NCBI GenBank assembly: GCA_963575745.1
Contig: CAUYUJ010019592.1
Coordinates: 87,501-151,500 of the forward strand
From: Prorocentrum cordatum
Taxonomy: Eukaryota > Sar > Dinophyceae > Prorocentrales > Prorocentraceae
Direction of reading: 5' to 3'
DNA: 64,000 bases
Shown: positions 23,946 to 34,499 of the stretch, one piece after another
How positions within the stretch are numbered: the stretch's first letter is position 1
Layout of the letters: each line of letters begins with the position of its first letter
Made by a program: the position numbers and the translations under genes
The notes under the pieces: model-generated
Told to the model about the DNA's origin: nothing
The model's database searches: none
The model's input: only the letters and a program-made list of their open reading frames with translations

Positions 23946-24823
23946 ATCGCGACGGGGCCGGCCCGGTGCGAACCTGCACCAGGGGCGGGCTCGGGCCGAG
24001 ACGGCTTCAGCCAGAGGGGGGACGGAGGCTGGTGGGAATACTTTTCGGTCGCGGCCGCCAGCGAGCGCGCAGGCGGCGAGAGAAGTGTCCGGGCCGACGG
24101 GCAAACCTAATTAGCTGCTGGGCGCGCCGCAAACTAGCCGGGCCAGCTCAGGGCGACAGCTGGGGCAGCAGGGCAGGGGCTGGCTGGCTGATCTGGCACC
24201 AAGGGAAGCTCGAGCATCGTGCAGCCCAGGGAAAATGTCCAGGAAATGCACGTGGACCGACTTGCTCCCAGACACTGCAGTGGGGACAAGCAAAGTGCAC
24301 AATGGTCCTGTCGCCAGGGGGGCGCCAAGGGCCAGGGCCGCGTCGACGGCGTAGACCTGCCAGGGCTCGGCTGGGACGGAACGAGGATGGAAGCACAGCG
24401 TCCGACGGAGGGCTGGACCACTCCGAGACGCCATGCACGTACCCAGGGGAACATGCCAGTCCCGAGCAGGGGCAACGGACTGGCCCGAAGGCGATAGTAC
24501 CTGTGGGCCCAGCCCATGGCCACACGGTCGCGACGTAGCGTCGCAAAGAACCGCGCATTGCGCGGAAAGGGAGCCTGACTGGCGGGGATGGACGTCGCCA
24601 GCGCGGCCGGACTAGGCACCAGGGGGCGACAGCGCCAGAAGGCGATCACCCACATTGCGATGCAGGGTCACGGGGATCTGACAGGCCACCCTGCCCGCGT
24701 GGGACCCTCCTGCGGCGGGGGCGGCGGGGGCAGACATCACCAGCCGGCCACATGGAGGGGCCCGCCAGGGACACCCGGCGCCAGGCAGGGGAAAGGGAGA
24801 GGGGCCGGAGCCAGGGCCCGTGT

Positions 24824-24921
24824 TCCAGGGTTGCAGCTAACGGCTGCTCAGAGTTTAGTATAGGGAGAGGGCGGGAGCCCGGGCCCATAATCCAGGGACG
24901 CAGCTAACGGCTGCTCAGAGT
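24824..24921 (-). repeat. Leader-like motif, two diverged tandem copies
   Basis: Minus-strand motif GTTAGCTGCRWCCCTGGA, each preceded by CTCTGAGCAGCC, at 24824-24856 and 24891-24921, 67 bp apart. They are diverged copies of the motif at 25255, 25417 and 33525. Bases 23946-24823 hold no gene I can support. Confidence 0.6.
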
Positions 24922-25254
24922 TCGGCAAATGTCTTGGAACGCTCACTCAGCAAGGGCGAGGTGTGGGCAGAGCTTTCCCCAGGGAAGCGCTGCCTACTCT
25001 CGACCTGATGGCCCCGGTGTCGGCGGCCCGCCTGCACTACTCGCATCGCTGCACCTGCAAGCGCGCCGCTCCCACAGGGGACCACCGAGGGGGCGCCCGG
25101 CGAGGGAAGCGCAAGGGAGCGAGCCCCGAGGGCCAAGGGCGGGGGACACCCGCCCGGCCCGAGAGGGGCCCGGCGAGGAGGACGCACCTCAACGCCCTTC
25201 GAACGGGCCCCAGGTCTGCCTGTCAAGGGACACGGCCGCCATTCTCGAGAGTCA

Positions 25255-25285
25255 TCCAGGGTCGCAGCTAACCGCCGAAAGTAAC
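25255..25285 (-). repeat. Leader-like motif copy
   Basis: On the minus strand: GTTACTTTC followed by GGCGGTTAGCTGCGACCCTGGA. Near-identical to the copy at 33525-33557, lacking only an internal AGC. Lies downstream of the last codon of the minus-strand array. Confidence 0.7.
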
Positions 25286-25416
25286 GAATGATAGGTCCTT
25301 CGCCCAGTGTTGGTGCGGTTCGATGGTGTGGTCCAGAGTGGACATCCTGACACGCTGAATGCTGGTCTGCCAACGCAGAGACTGGAACCTCTGTGGGGAC
25401 GGTGCGCGTTGGTTCC

Positions 25417-25443
25417 TCCAGGGTCGCAGCTAACCGCCGCTGA
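25417..25443 (-). repeat. Leader-like motif copy
   Basis: Minus strand TCAGCGGCGGTTAGCTGCGA then CCCTGGA; identical over its length to the copy at 33525-33557, 162 bp upstream (on the minus strand) of the one at 25255. Confidence 0.7.
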
Positions 25444-25919
25444 TGTTCGGGCGCCTGCGGTGTGACAAAACTGTGACCTAGTTAGGTCGAGCTCGCCGCC
25501 AGGCAGGCGGGGGGGGATGCTGGGGCCCACCCCCTGCCCAGGGCCCGCGAGCCGGCTGTCGTCATCGGACAGCAAAGTCTGGGAGCCAAGGGGGCCTGCT
25601 TTCGCGAGCCAGGCGGGCCCCGCCGCGCCAGTGAAAGTGAGATGTCGGGTGCAAGTGGGAGGTCCCCCGGGGGCGGGCCCGAAAAGGTGGATGGTGGTCC
25701 ACTTATCCAGCGTGGGCTGTCTAGCTAAGCTGCGCCGTGGGTGAGATGCGGGGGCGAGACTTCGCCCCAGCGGAGGGTGGCCCCGGGCATTACGGCCTGA
25801 GCCGGGCGCAGCAGGGTGAAACAAGCCCCTTCGGGGCAACGGGTGGCTGGAGGTGGGGGGACCAGGTGCCCATGGGCAGGTCCCTGCTATGGACGCTGAG
25901 GTAGGCCGTCGGGAGCACG

Positions 25920-27056
25920 TCAGCCTTGGGTGTCGGAGTCACTCTTAGCCCACCAGCGGGCCCGCTTGTCCGAGTCGCGGTCGTCCCCTCGTGGGGAGTA
26001 TCGTCTGCCCCTGCCTTTCCAGTCGGAGTCCGTCCATGGGGTATCTCGCCGCTCCCACGAGGTCCACTCTTGCCAGCCCCGCCACTGGCTCGGGGTGGCA
26101 GTTCCAATGGCTCCAGCCCAGGGGTCCTGTGCAGCTGCATGCGCGACTGCTCGGCTCTCGGCAGTCCAGGGAGCTGGCTTGTCGCGGCCGCCGTACTCGC
26201 GTGGGGCGTGTGCGCGAGCGTCGCGCCGCACGGAGTTCATGTGCTTGCCCCGAACTGCGACCCAGTCTACGCCGAGCCTGAGTTCTCGATCCATCCGATA
26301 TGCGTCGTAGCCGGCGTTGGTCCATGCTTCCAGGAAGTCCGAGCAAGTCTTGGGTGTGTTGAGTTTGGGATTGCTCTTGTGGCCTCCCTTGGGGTCCTGA
26401 CTCAGGGCAGCCCGCTTAACCCACGCATGCCAGATGCCGTTGAAGGAGCATCCCAGAGTCTTTTGCAGGCGTGTAATATTGTCCTGGATGGGTTCGTCCC
26501 TTTCCACGTCTGCGGCTGCAATAATGCATCTGTACATGGGGCCGCCACCCATGGGGTCGTTGAGATTCTCGTAGTATGGCTGGGCACCCCTGCTGTCCTT
26601 CCCGGGTGCCCAGCGGGCCTCTGTGTGCATGGGATTACCCCTTGGTGACGTGGCGGCGCGCCCTCCCCCGTCATCAATATCTTCCGAGGCGGGACGGTCG
26701 CGTCCTCGGCCCCATGAAAAGCGGCTGGGCGCGCGGTCGATCATGGCTCCCGCGCGATCCCACGATGACGCGCTTCCCCTTCCGGAGCTGTCTTTGGCCC
26801 TCCGGAGTTCCAGGGCAGCAACTTGGTCAACGCTCTGCGAATAGTGGGTCCAGGCCTTGCCGCTTGGGGGCGCTTCCGTGAATGCGCCTAGGGGGTCGAA
26901 GAGGTCTGCTCCTTCGTCCTCGTCGGCGGTCGGTTCTGGGCTCGCGATCGGGCTCGTTTCCTTGGCTGTGGCTAGTGCGGTTCCTGGGTCGCCCCCCCAG
27001 TCGGGCGCATCGTGCTCGCCCTCGGTTTTGCATGCCTGCTCGCACCAGCCCTGCAC
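25920..27056 (-). CDS. C-terminal domain protein of the helicase-bearing unit
   Basis: An uninterrupted 378-residue minus frame. It is hydrophilic, with an acidic N-terminal part (EPTADEDEGADLFD), a central basic/polar linker, a conserved segment (residues about 195-275: ITRLQKTLGCSFNGIWHAW ... RELRLGVDWVAVRG) and a Trp/Arg-rich tail ending in WWAKSDSDTQG. The central segment is paralogous to the decayed copy at 20.1-20.8 kb, which shows that this is a real protein module. It is probably the last part of the protein encoded upstream (27187-33508), joined by a frameshift near 27.1 kb. I do not recognise the fold. The Trp/Arg-rich end could bind nucleic acid, but that is inference. Confidence 0.6.
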   Translation of the reverse strand: MQGWCEQACKTEGEHDAPDWGGDPGTALATAKETSPIASPEPTADEDEGADLFDPLGAFTEAPPSGKAWTHYSQSVDQVAALELRRAKDSSGRGSASSWDRAGAMIDRAPSRFSWGRGRDRPASEDIDDGGGRAATSPRGNPMHTEARWAPGKDSRGAQPYYENLNDPMGGGPMYRCIIAAADVERDEPIQDNITRLQKTLGCSFNGIWHAWVKRAALSQDPKGGHKSNPKLNTPKTCSDFLEAWTNAGYDAYRMDRELRLGVDWVAVRGKHMNSVRRDARAHAPREYGGRDKPAPWTAESRAVAHAAAQDPWAGAIGTATPSQWRGWQEWTSWERRDTPWTDSDWKGRGRRYSPRGDDRDSDKRARWWAKSDSDTQG

Positions 27057-27186
27057 GTCCGCGGGTCCTTGGCCCCTTCGTCGCCGGGAGCCTCATCCTC
27101 CGCCCTGGGGGAGTGACCTGGAGGTGCCTCCTACTCCCGAACCTGGCTGTCTGATTGGGGAGCGTTTGCTGCATCGCCGGGTCTGT

Positions 27187-28440
27187 TCAGCCAGTATGCC
27201 GCTGGGGATTTGCCGCGGTTGCGGTCTCCATGGCGGTCTGAACTGGGCCCAGCTGCGCCAGTGAGTTGATGGTGCCGTCGGCGAGGGTCGCGGGGTCCAT
27301 GTCCACGAGGTACTGCAGTAGGGTGCTGAGCCTGCGTCGGAAAGGGCAGTCGCCTCGCTGCTCATCCAGGTTGGCCGCGCATGCCTGCCATTTGCTCGCA
27401 TGCATCACGTTGGCCCGGGCCAGGTGGGACACCACCCGTGCCGCTGCCGCTCGATGGCTGTCCCATGGGATACCTGGGGGATGGCAATTGTCTGGGATCG
27501 TCTCTCCGTACATGTTGACCTGGAAATGGCGTAGACATTGGGGGGGCCAAGACTCCTCGTTGGTCTTCACGCCCGTGATCCCGACGACGTATTCCGCCAC
27601 GTAGTCCACCCACTTCTCGTAAATAGTGGGGTCCCACTCCAGCAGAACCTTGACCAATGAGCGCAGGGCGCTATGAGACTCCCGTCCTGCGAGCCCGGAG
27701 GTGGAGTGGGCAGGTAGGGCGGGCCCCGTGGGCGGGGGAATGTAGGGGAACAGGGGCTTGATTTCCCGAGCGTCGGCACCTTGACCGATCCCCTCACCGT
27801 CGGGGTTGGGCTGGCCGGTGCTGGTGGGGAGGGGCAACCCTTCGGCTGGGGTAGCTGGTTTTGCGTAGGCGTCTGGAGCTGTGGCGTTGGCGCAGTCTGG
27901 GGCGAGGTAGACGGCGATGTCGTGACGCTCGACTACCACCTCCGTCGTCGCCTCCCGCTTGGCTGGTGCCGTGGGGTAGATGTGCGAGGACTGCTGGTCG
28001 AGGATGTAGTCGAGCGAACCTGGGGCCACGTTCCAGATGTGCGCGAGGCACCGCCCACAGGCCCAGCCGGCGTCCCACCTCCGTTGGATCCAGAGAGCGG
28101 GCATGCGATCCCATGGCGGTAGACCAGTACTGTTGTGGACGGGTGCTTCGGGCTCTGGGTTTCACAGGAAGCAGCCTAGCGCTGGGCGGGTCGTTGCCCA
28201 CTCCAGCACAGGTGACCCCGCTGCGCAGGTGTCACACCGGGCGAAGTAGGTGCCGGTGGAGTGTGACTCGAGGCCGAACCTCCCGTCTGTCAGTTTGTGA
28301 GCAGGGAGGGCGGTGCCTGCGGCGCGGGGGCTGTAGGCAGGAGGGGCTTTCATAACGAGGTCGCGCAAGGTCGCATGGGGTTGGGGCCATAATTGGTCGC
28401 CCACATCCGATCGGGAGCCGAGCCAGGGAAGGGAGTGCAC
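27187..28440 (-). pseudogene. Cysteine-paired zinc module segment of the helicase-bearing unit
   Basis: One minus frame runs from 28440 to 27187 with a single in-frame TGA at 28162-28164. Before the stop is CDTCAAG and after it ACGRCLAHIW, so the two CxxC pairs that would make a zinc ribbon lie on either side of the stop. The rest (DPTIYEKWVDYVAEYVVG ... ARANVMHASKW ... RRLSTLLQYLVDMDP) is helical with no family I recognise. It continues the coding array from the frame at 28232-29170 through a frameshift near 28.44 kb. Confidence 0.5.
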
Positions 28441-29147
28441 TGGACTTCCTGTCGGGACGGGACTCTTCCAGGGTGCCCCTGTAGTACTGCAGTCGCATAG
28501 CTAGGGACCTCTTGTGGCCGCAGTCGCACGAAGCGAGAGGTGTCTCGATGCCCCTCCCTCCCACGGAGGTGATCCAGCATCGCTCGCAGAGCCACTTACA
28601 GTTCTTGCCCCGTAGGTACGCCTGGGAGCGGCTCTGTGCTAGAAGGTCCCTTGTGTCGTCGTCTTCCCAGGTGCCGGCCGTGGCCTTGAGTCCTCTTCCG
28701 TGGCAGCCGGCCCCGTCACAGTCGAAGCGGTCGTTTTCGAGGTCACAGCCGAATCTGTCGTCGGTCACCCATGGTGGGATCAGCAGTGTTCCGGGAGCCG
28801 GGGAGGCTGGGGAGTCTTCGTCGAGCCGCCTGTCGGACATGGCGATGCCTCCTCCGATGTATTCCAGGGCTGTCATGGTGTCTGGGCGTCCGAGTCCTTC
28901 CTCTGGCCCGCTGAGCTCTTTGTGGAGGGTGCAGATGGAGCACTTGCTCGTGCCCAGGGAACTGATCACGGCCGGTTGGACGAGCGCCTCCAGAACCCAC
29001 GGGGGCTTCCAGGGGGAACTTGCTGTTCTGCATGCCGGCCCAGGTCCGTGAGCAACCGCGGTCGACGGCGACCTCGTGGTGGTGGGTACGTGGCGAGCAT
29101 GCTGATGTGCTTGATGGCGTCCTCGAATTTCCCATGGAGAGTGGTCA
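28440..29147 (-). pseudogene. Cysteine-rich segment following the helicase
   Basis: Minus frame with CSICTLHKEL, then DRFGCDL ... FDCDGAGCHG, then CKWLCERCW and CDCGHK. The spacing of CxxC and CxC pairs suggests two or three zinc-binding sites, comparable to zinc modules in nucleic-acid-binding proteins. It is separated from the helicase frame by a frameshift or stop near 29.15 kb and from the next segment by another near 28.44 kb. Coding is supported by the ordered cysteine pairs and by the neighbouring frames in the same direction; exact boundaries are uncertain. Confidence 0.5.
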
Positions 29148-32100
29148 AAGCACTCCGGGGGAAGCCCCATGCGTTTGCGACGGCGGATCTGTTTTCGAGG
29201 TGAGGTTCTGCCAGGGAAAGCAGATGCCCATAGCTGCCTCTATGATGTCCCCTGTGGCCTCCGGATGTGGGAACGACCAGAGTGTTGCACGAGGCTCGCG
29301 CAGCTGGATCATCATGACGACCCTGAGAGCTCTGACCGAGGGGGCGTCCAGGGGGCTACCATCGCTGCTGAGGAGGGAGCGTCTTAGCACCGAGTTGGCT
29401 CGGCCTGCTTGGAGAAGGACCTTTGGATGCTGCGTTCCTGGGTGGGCGCGGCGCCTCTTACATCTCCCCGCGTCGGCGCTCCATGCCCCGGGGAACTGGT
29501 GCGAGATCTCGGGCGGGGCGCACCGGTTGGCACCCTTCGGGCGGAGGCTGACGCCCCTCACTTTGGGCAGGGGCGGGAGCGATTCGGCGGGGACGGCTAA
29601 GCTCGTGTTGTTCCAGGGGGCGCCCAGCCCGAGGGACCACACCAGGGCTGCCCACGTCAAGTTGTAGACTAGGTTGCTGGCGTCTATGCCCAGTTCTACG
29701 TCGTAGCAGAACCCTAAGTGACTCCACGCCTTCCGGTCAAAGAGGCCTGGCTGTCTTGGTGTGTCGACCATGGAGAACTGGTGGGGGGGCAGGCCGGAGA
29801 CTGTGTACATGACCACCCCCATGGCGGGGTCCTCGACCAGCTTCTGCAAAATGTTGCGAATGGCAACGCCAAGGCAGCCCCATGAAAATTCTGGGCCCAG
29901 CGGAGCTGCGATCTTGTCGGCGAAGTTTTTCTCCATTGAGGCCCGGGCTTTCACTATCGCGTGGTCAAGCCCCTCGATGACGTCGTCGCCTGCGTGCGAG
30001 GGGGATTCTGGGATCCAGGAAGTGAGGTCTTTGATGAGGTCGAACTCCTCGTCGACGGTGAGGGCCCACCGCCTGCCATTCTGCTCCGGGTTTTGGAAGC
30101 GTACCCATAGCTTGGCGAAGCGACCGTACTCGGAGAGCTCACGAAGGCGGGATCCTGTGGCCGTGGCAAACATCCTTCCGTCGCCGACGATGACAACGTT
30201 GCGCGTCGCTCTGGTGATGGCGACGTTCACCCCGTTGGCGTTGTCCATAAATCCCCAGTCGTGCCAGTTGTTGGGCCTGGTTGTCAGGAAGATGACCAGG
30301 TCCGCTTCCCCGCCTTGGCTGGAGCCAATTGTGGAGAGGGTTAGCCTGCCGTTCGCTAGGTATTCCCCCGCGACCTGTCGCACGCCTGGGAACTCCAGGG
30401 AGATCCCCGTGAGCCTTGAGTCCTCTTCGTCGAAGACGCTGGCGAAGTCGCCTGGGCGGGGGGGGCGTGGGGGGGGGGGGTGGCGGGGCCGTTGCCTTTG
30501 CCTGTCTCGTCTTTCCCCTTCCCTTTGCCTTTGGCCTTGGACTGTCTAAGTGCGCCGCTGACGCTGCGGGAGTTCTGGGGCCACCCGTTCTCGAGGATGG
30601 CACACTGCAGCTGATAGCCGATGACAACCCGCACCGTGGCTCCTCCCTTCATTGCGGGGAGAAGGGCGCGCATGATATCCACCGCCTGCGCTGCTTCCAG
30701 TAGGTTGGCGCATCCTGCGTGTAGTTTGGATGCGACTTCCAGGGAAGGGTCGTCGATCAGTAGAAGCCAGTGCCGCTCTCCAGGGGGTTGCTTGCCTGGG
30801 ACCAGGTTACTCAGCATCCTGTGCATGTCGTCGCTGCTGGCGTGGGCGGCTCGCGCTAGCTCTTCGAGCCTGTCGTTGTTCCAGGGGGGTCTGAACTCCT
30901 GCCATGGTCGACCCTTGACCAGGGGCCTTTGGGTCAGGGGGTTGACCAGTCCGGTTTGCATCGTGCTGTTGTAGAAGACCCAGTTGGGCCAGGCCAGAAG
31001 CAGGGGGCCCATGCGGCAACACAAACTAAACTGCATCACGGCAGACTCGTGTTCGCTTAATGCGTGGTGGAGACGGTCAGAAATGGAGAGGCATAGCCCC
31101 TGGTCCGCGGCCTCTCTGGAGATGACAGCAGGGGGGAGCTGCTTGGGGTCGCCGACCAGCACTAGGTGCCCTCCTGAGCGGATAACGCTGTCCAAAGACA
31201 TGGTCGCCATGAGCTCGTCCGCCTGTCCCGCCTCGTCGACGATGAGAAGGGCAACTGGGGCGGCCTTCTTTAGTGCTTCGGCTGACCCGCGGGCGGCGAT
31301 GACGGTCTTGGCTTCTTTGAGAAGTTGGGTCCTGAAACCAGGGAAGTCCTTGGAGGGTGAGCCGCCTTCGTAGGGGAGCCTGCCGTTGGCCTTATGATAG
31401 TGCCCTCCTGGGGCGAGCCCTGCCAGCTCCTTCGCAACCATAAACTCTTTGGCTAGGCGCACGCACCTGAAGGGGAACCCTGAGTTGGAAGCCAGCTTGT
31501 TGTCTCTGTGAGCGGCGATTAATGCCAGTGCCGGTTGGTCGGCGGCTGCGTTGGATCCTGCGGCCAGGGCAACCGACAAACTGGGGTAGAGCGCATCTGC
31601 CCATGTGTCCATGGTAGCGACCGAGAAGATTGTCTTGCCTGTTCCAGGGGGGCCGTGTACGCTCGTCACGCGGTGGCGGGTGGAGGCTTCTAGGGCCCTC
31701 GTGGCGTCGTGGTTGAGGCTGTGGCGCTTGGCGCCGTCCTCCAGGGATTTCTGCGCTGGGAGGTCGCGAGCGCGCTGAAACACCTAACCGGTGGCCTCTT
31801 CCACCTCTGGGTCGGTGAACGGGGGGGCGGCTGGGGGCCCGGCGGGGCGAGCGGGCAGCGCCGAGACGGCACCGGGCGCAGGTAGGTCGGTGCAGGGGAG
31901 GCGGGCTTCCAGGGTGACGGCGGCGCGCGCCCTGAGAGCCTGCCCGCGCCTCGCGGTGTGAGCAGCGTCGCTGGCGATGGACTTGCCCCCTCTATCGGCA
32001 GTACGGAGGGCGAGAGGGCAGGTGATGACGTCCAGGGGGGTGCCGAAGAGATCGAGGGGGACCTGCTGCAGCTTGTATATCTCGGCGATTGCTGCCGAGA

Positions 32101-33508
32101 CCCTTCAAAAATGGATCTCGGAGGGCGCCCGGTCCAACCGGTAGAATGGTTCGCCTTCGTAGGTGGGTCGGTCGATGCTGTCATCTGCGTGGGAAGCCCC
32201 GAACTTGCCGGCATTGCAAACGACGATGCACTCATTGCTGGGGTATTTGGAGCCCGGTGGGAGCCCCAGCGCCTGGCAGTCGCTGGGCGGGATTGTGCCT
32301 CCGAGGTCGGGAGGCCACTGTAGCTTGACAGCGGCGACTTGGTCCACCGCCGGGCTGGCGAGGCCGAGGAGGAAGACCTGCGCATCCTGTCCCGCGCCCT
32401 GGCCTTTGAGGGGGATCTTGAACCCTGAGCCCCATTGTAGGTGCAGTAGCTGTTCCCCTTGAAGTGGTGGCATAGCATTCCTCAGCTGGCAGTGGCCAAG
32501 AAAAGCGCAGTCTGAGTTCTGGTCGACGGGGGTGACGGATACTCCCAGGGCGCAGCTTTGCCTTCTAAGGAGGTCTGTTTTAGCCTTGACGGACCCGTCC
32601 CTGACTGTTTCAGTCGCAGCCATGCATTCGGTCCAGGCGAGCCTCTCGAGGGCACGCCCTCTCTGCCTCAACTCCCGCGGCCAATGTGGAGCGGCGTGTG
32701 GGATGTCTCCTAATGGCACGCGCAGACGGAACTGGGCGCCTCCGCAGGTGGGGGAGACGGAGTATAGCAGCATGACGGCATCGGCCGCCGTCATCGCCGG
32801 CGATTCCAACGTTCCCTTCCGCACCCCTGGCGGGGGCGCGTCTCCGTAGCCGAGGCCTGCCCCTCCCTCTGGTGCTTCCGCACGCTGTCTATCGGCGTAG
32901 TCCTGGGACGATGCCCTACTTGAGGCGTTGGGCATGTCCTCTCCTGCGCGGTGTCTGTACGGGGGCTGCGGGCTAGCGGCGGTGATGCGGCCAGCGGTGA
33001 TGCGGCCAGAGGTGCCTCTGTCACGTGGCCCTTCTGCCGGTCTTGTGCCACTGGAACCCCCCCAGGCCCTGGCTCGCCTCGACTGTTGGGGAGGCCGTGT
33101 TTCCAAGGAATGGATGGTGCCCAGGGGGAAGAACCAGCCGGGGAGAAAGGCCAGCCCTCGCTCATTTTCCGGCTCCGTTGGCTTCCACCCGGGCCATGAG
33201 AATCTCCCGATGTCGCAGCCGTGGGTGTGGTCATAATCCCCTCCACGAGTCATGGTCCACAGATTACCCGCGGTGGTGAATTCCTGGGGGTCGGGCCATC
33301 CGTCGGCCCACTGCCTGGTGCCTTCGCCCCAGTGCTCCCACTGAAGCAGGTGCCTCTTCCCGTCACAGTGCCTCTGGCAAAGCTCGCACCACCAGCACCA
33401 TTCGCCGTTGAAATGCGCCCATCGCATCCAGGGGCACTCGCGCGCACGGAAGGGGCGGAGGCCGTCGATCACTGGGGGGCCCTCCGGGCGGCATGCATCG
33501 CAAGGCAT
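29145..33508 (-). pseudogene. UPF1-like SF1 helicase with N-terminal zinc finger (two in-frame stops, one frameshift)
   Basis: Read on the minus strand from ATG 33508. The N-terminus has CDAC, then WCWWCELCQRHCDGKRH (zinc-finger-like), followed by a possible beta-barrel region. An in-frame TGA (32105-32107) and an in-frame TAG (31784-31786) interrupt a single frame that stays open to about 30.44 kb. Helicase motifs are complete: I GPPGTGKT, II LLIVDEAGQADE, III LVLVGDPKQLPP, IV region FSLCCRMGPLLLAWPNWVFY, V STIGSSQGGEADLV, VI NVAITRATRNVVIVGD. Motifs V and VI lie in another frame reached by a shift at the G/C homopolymers near 30455-30480. The motif set fits the UPF1/SMUBP2 group of SF1B helicases, which unwind RNA or DNA 5' to 3'. 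Position next to a retrotransposon suggests an element-encoded helicase. Broken copy, or a real one using readthrough plus sequence errors. Confidence 0.85.
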
Positions 33509-33524
33509 TTGCGTCTGCCCATCC

Positions 33525-33557
33525 TCCAGGGTCGCAGCTAACCGCCGCTGAAAGTAA
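33525..33557 (-). promoter_or_regulatory. Leader-like motif upstream of the helicase start
   Basis: Minus strand TTACTTTCAG followed by CGGCGGTTAGCTGCGACCCTGGA, ending 17 bases before ATG 33508. The first ten bases look like a pyrimidine tract plus AG. The same motif recurs at 25417 and 25255 and, diverged, at 24891 and 24824. It could be a leader, a splice-acceptor relic or an insertion scar; role unknown. Confidence 0.55.
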
Positions 33558-33628
33558 GTTGATGGAACCCGGGCGCTGCGGCCCGCTGCCGGGGAGCCTC
33601 GGCGGGCGGGCGATCGATCGATCAGCTG

Positions 33629-34498
33629 CTAGGAGCGGGGGGGAGGAGGGGGAGAAGGAGGATTTTCCAAGCGAAAGGCGGCGGCGGCACAACTCGCCGG
33701 GTCGCAAAGGTCGACGTCAAGACCTTCCACGATCGGGAAGCGGGCAGGGAGGGCACTGTGGGCTCCCGCCCACTGCATGCGAGCGTGGACGGCGGGTTCG
33801 CCGTCGTTGCGTAACGCGTCCGCCCAGAACACCCCCAGGGTGGCGAGGCTGTCTGCTGCTTTATTCAGGCGGCGCCTCACAGCCTGCCAGGAAAGCACCC
33901 AGCCGACGCTCTCTGCCTGGGCGAGTGCGCTCTCCATTTGCTGGGCCAGGTGGAGCCTTCTGTACCTGGCTGCGCTGGCACCGTATCGGATGGCTGCAAG
34001 GTTGTCGCCGACAACCCTGGCGGCCCGTAGGGGCCCGTTGAGGCGGGGCAGCAGTGCGAGGCCAGCGCGACAGCCGGCAATCTCTGCCATCTGCGCACTG
34101 CGGCACACAGGGAGCGCCACACTGGCCACAGCCACTATCCTGGGGGTGCCTGTCGCTGGGTCGCGGTGCCACAAGATTGCGCCAGCGCCGGAGACCCTGG
34201 CGCGACCGTTGATCCTCCTAGCTCCGCCGTCGAAGGTGACTTCGTAGGGCCATTGGGTGCTGTCGGTATCTGGGAAGGGGGAGCTTCGGACGGTGACTTC
34301 GTCTCCAGGGGCGAGGTCGGTGTTCGCCATTAGTGTTGTGCTGTGCGCGCGGCACTCCCGGCAGCATGCTGAGGTCCAGTTGGCCGTGGGATTGTTGTCA
34401 GTCCTGTGGCAGGCCCCGCGCGCATCTGGCTGGTCTGAATTACTGCGAGCTTGTCTCCTGTCCGGCAGTGGCAGGTGACGATTAGGTTGACGCAGCAT
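33629..34498 (-). CDS. RNase H domain of the non-LTR retrotransposon
   Basis: A 289-residue minus frame. RNase HI catalytic residues are in place: D90 (VTFDGGAR), E139 (QMAEIAG), D165 (VVGDNLAAI) and D216 (NKAADSLA), with the usual spacing. In non-LTR elements this domain degrades the RNA template after reverse transcription. It lies directly after the reverse transcriptase region, as in LINE clades that carry RNase H. A CCRECR cysteine cluster precedes it. The N-terminal ~60 residues of this frame overlap the upstream frame and may belong to it instead. All four catalytic residues are intact, so the domain itself is not visibly damaged. Confidence 0.88.
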   Translation of the reverse strand: MLRQPNRHLPLPDRRQARSNSDQPDARGACHRTDNNPTANWTSACCRECRAHSTTLMANTDLAPGDEVTVRSSPFPDTDSTQWPYEVTFDGGARRINGRARVSGAGAILWHRDPATGTPRIVAVASVALPVCRSAQMAEIAGCRAGLALLPRLNGPLRAARVVGDNLAAIRYGASAARYRRLHLAQQMESALAQAESVGWVLSWQAVRRRLNKAADSLATLGVFWADALRNDGEPAVHARMQWAGAHSALPARFPIVEGLDVDLCDPASCAAAAFRLENPPSPPPPPRS

Positions 34499-34499
34499 C

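Noticed and set aside
22765-24110. 400-codon frames on both strands (Ala/Arg/Pro/Gly)
   Set aside because: Extreme GC removes stop codons from all six frames; amino acid content is that of CGG/GCC repeats.
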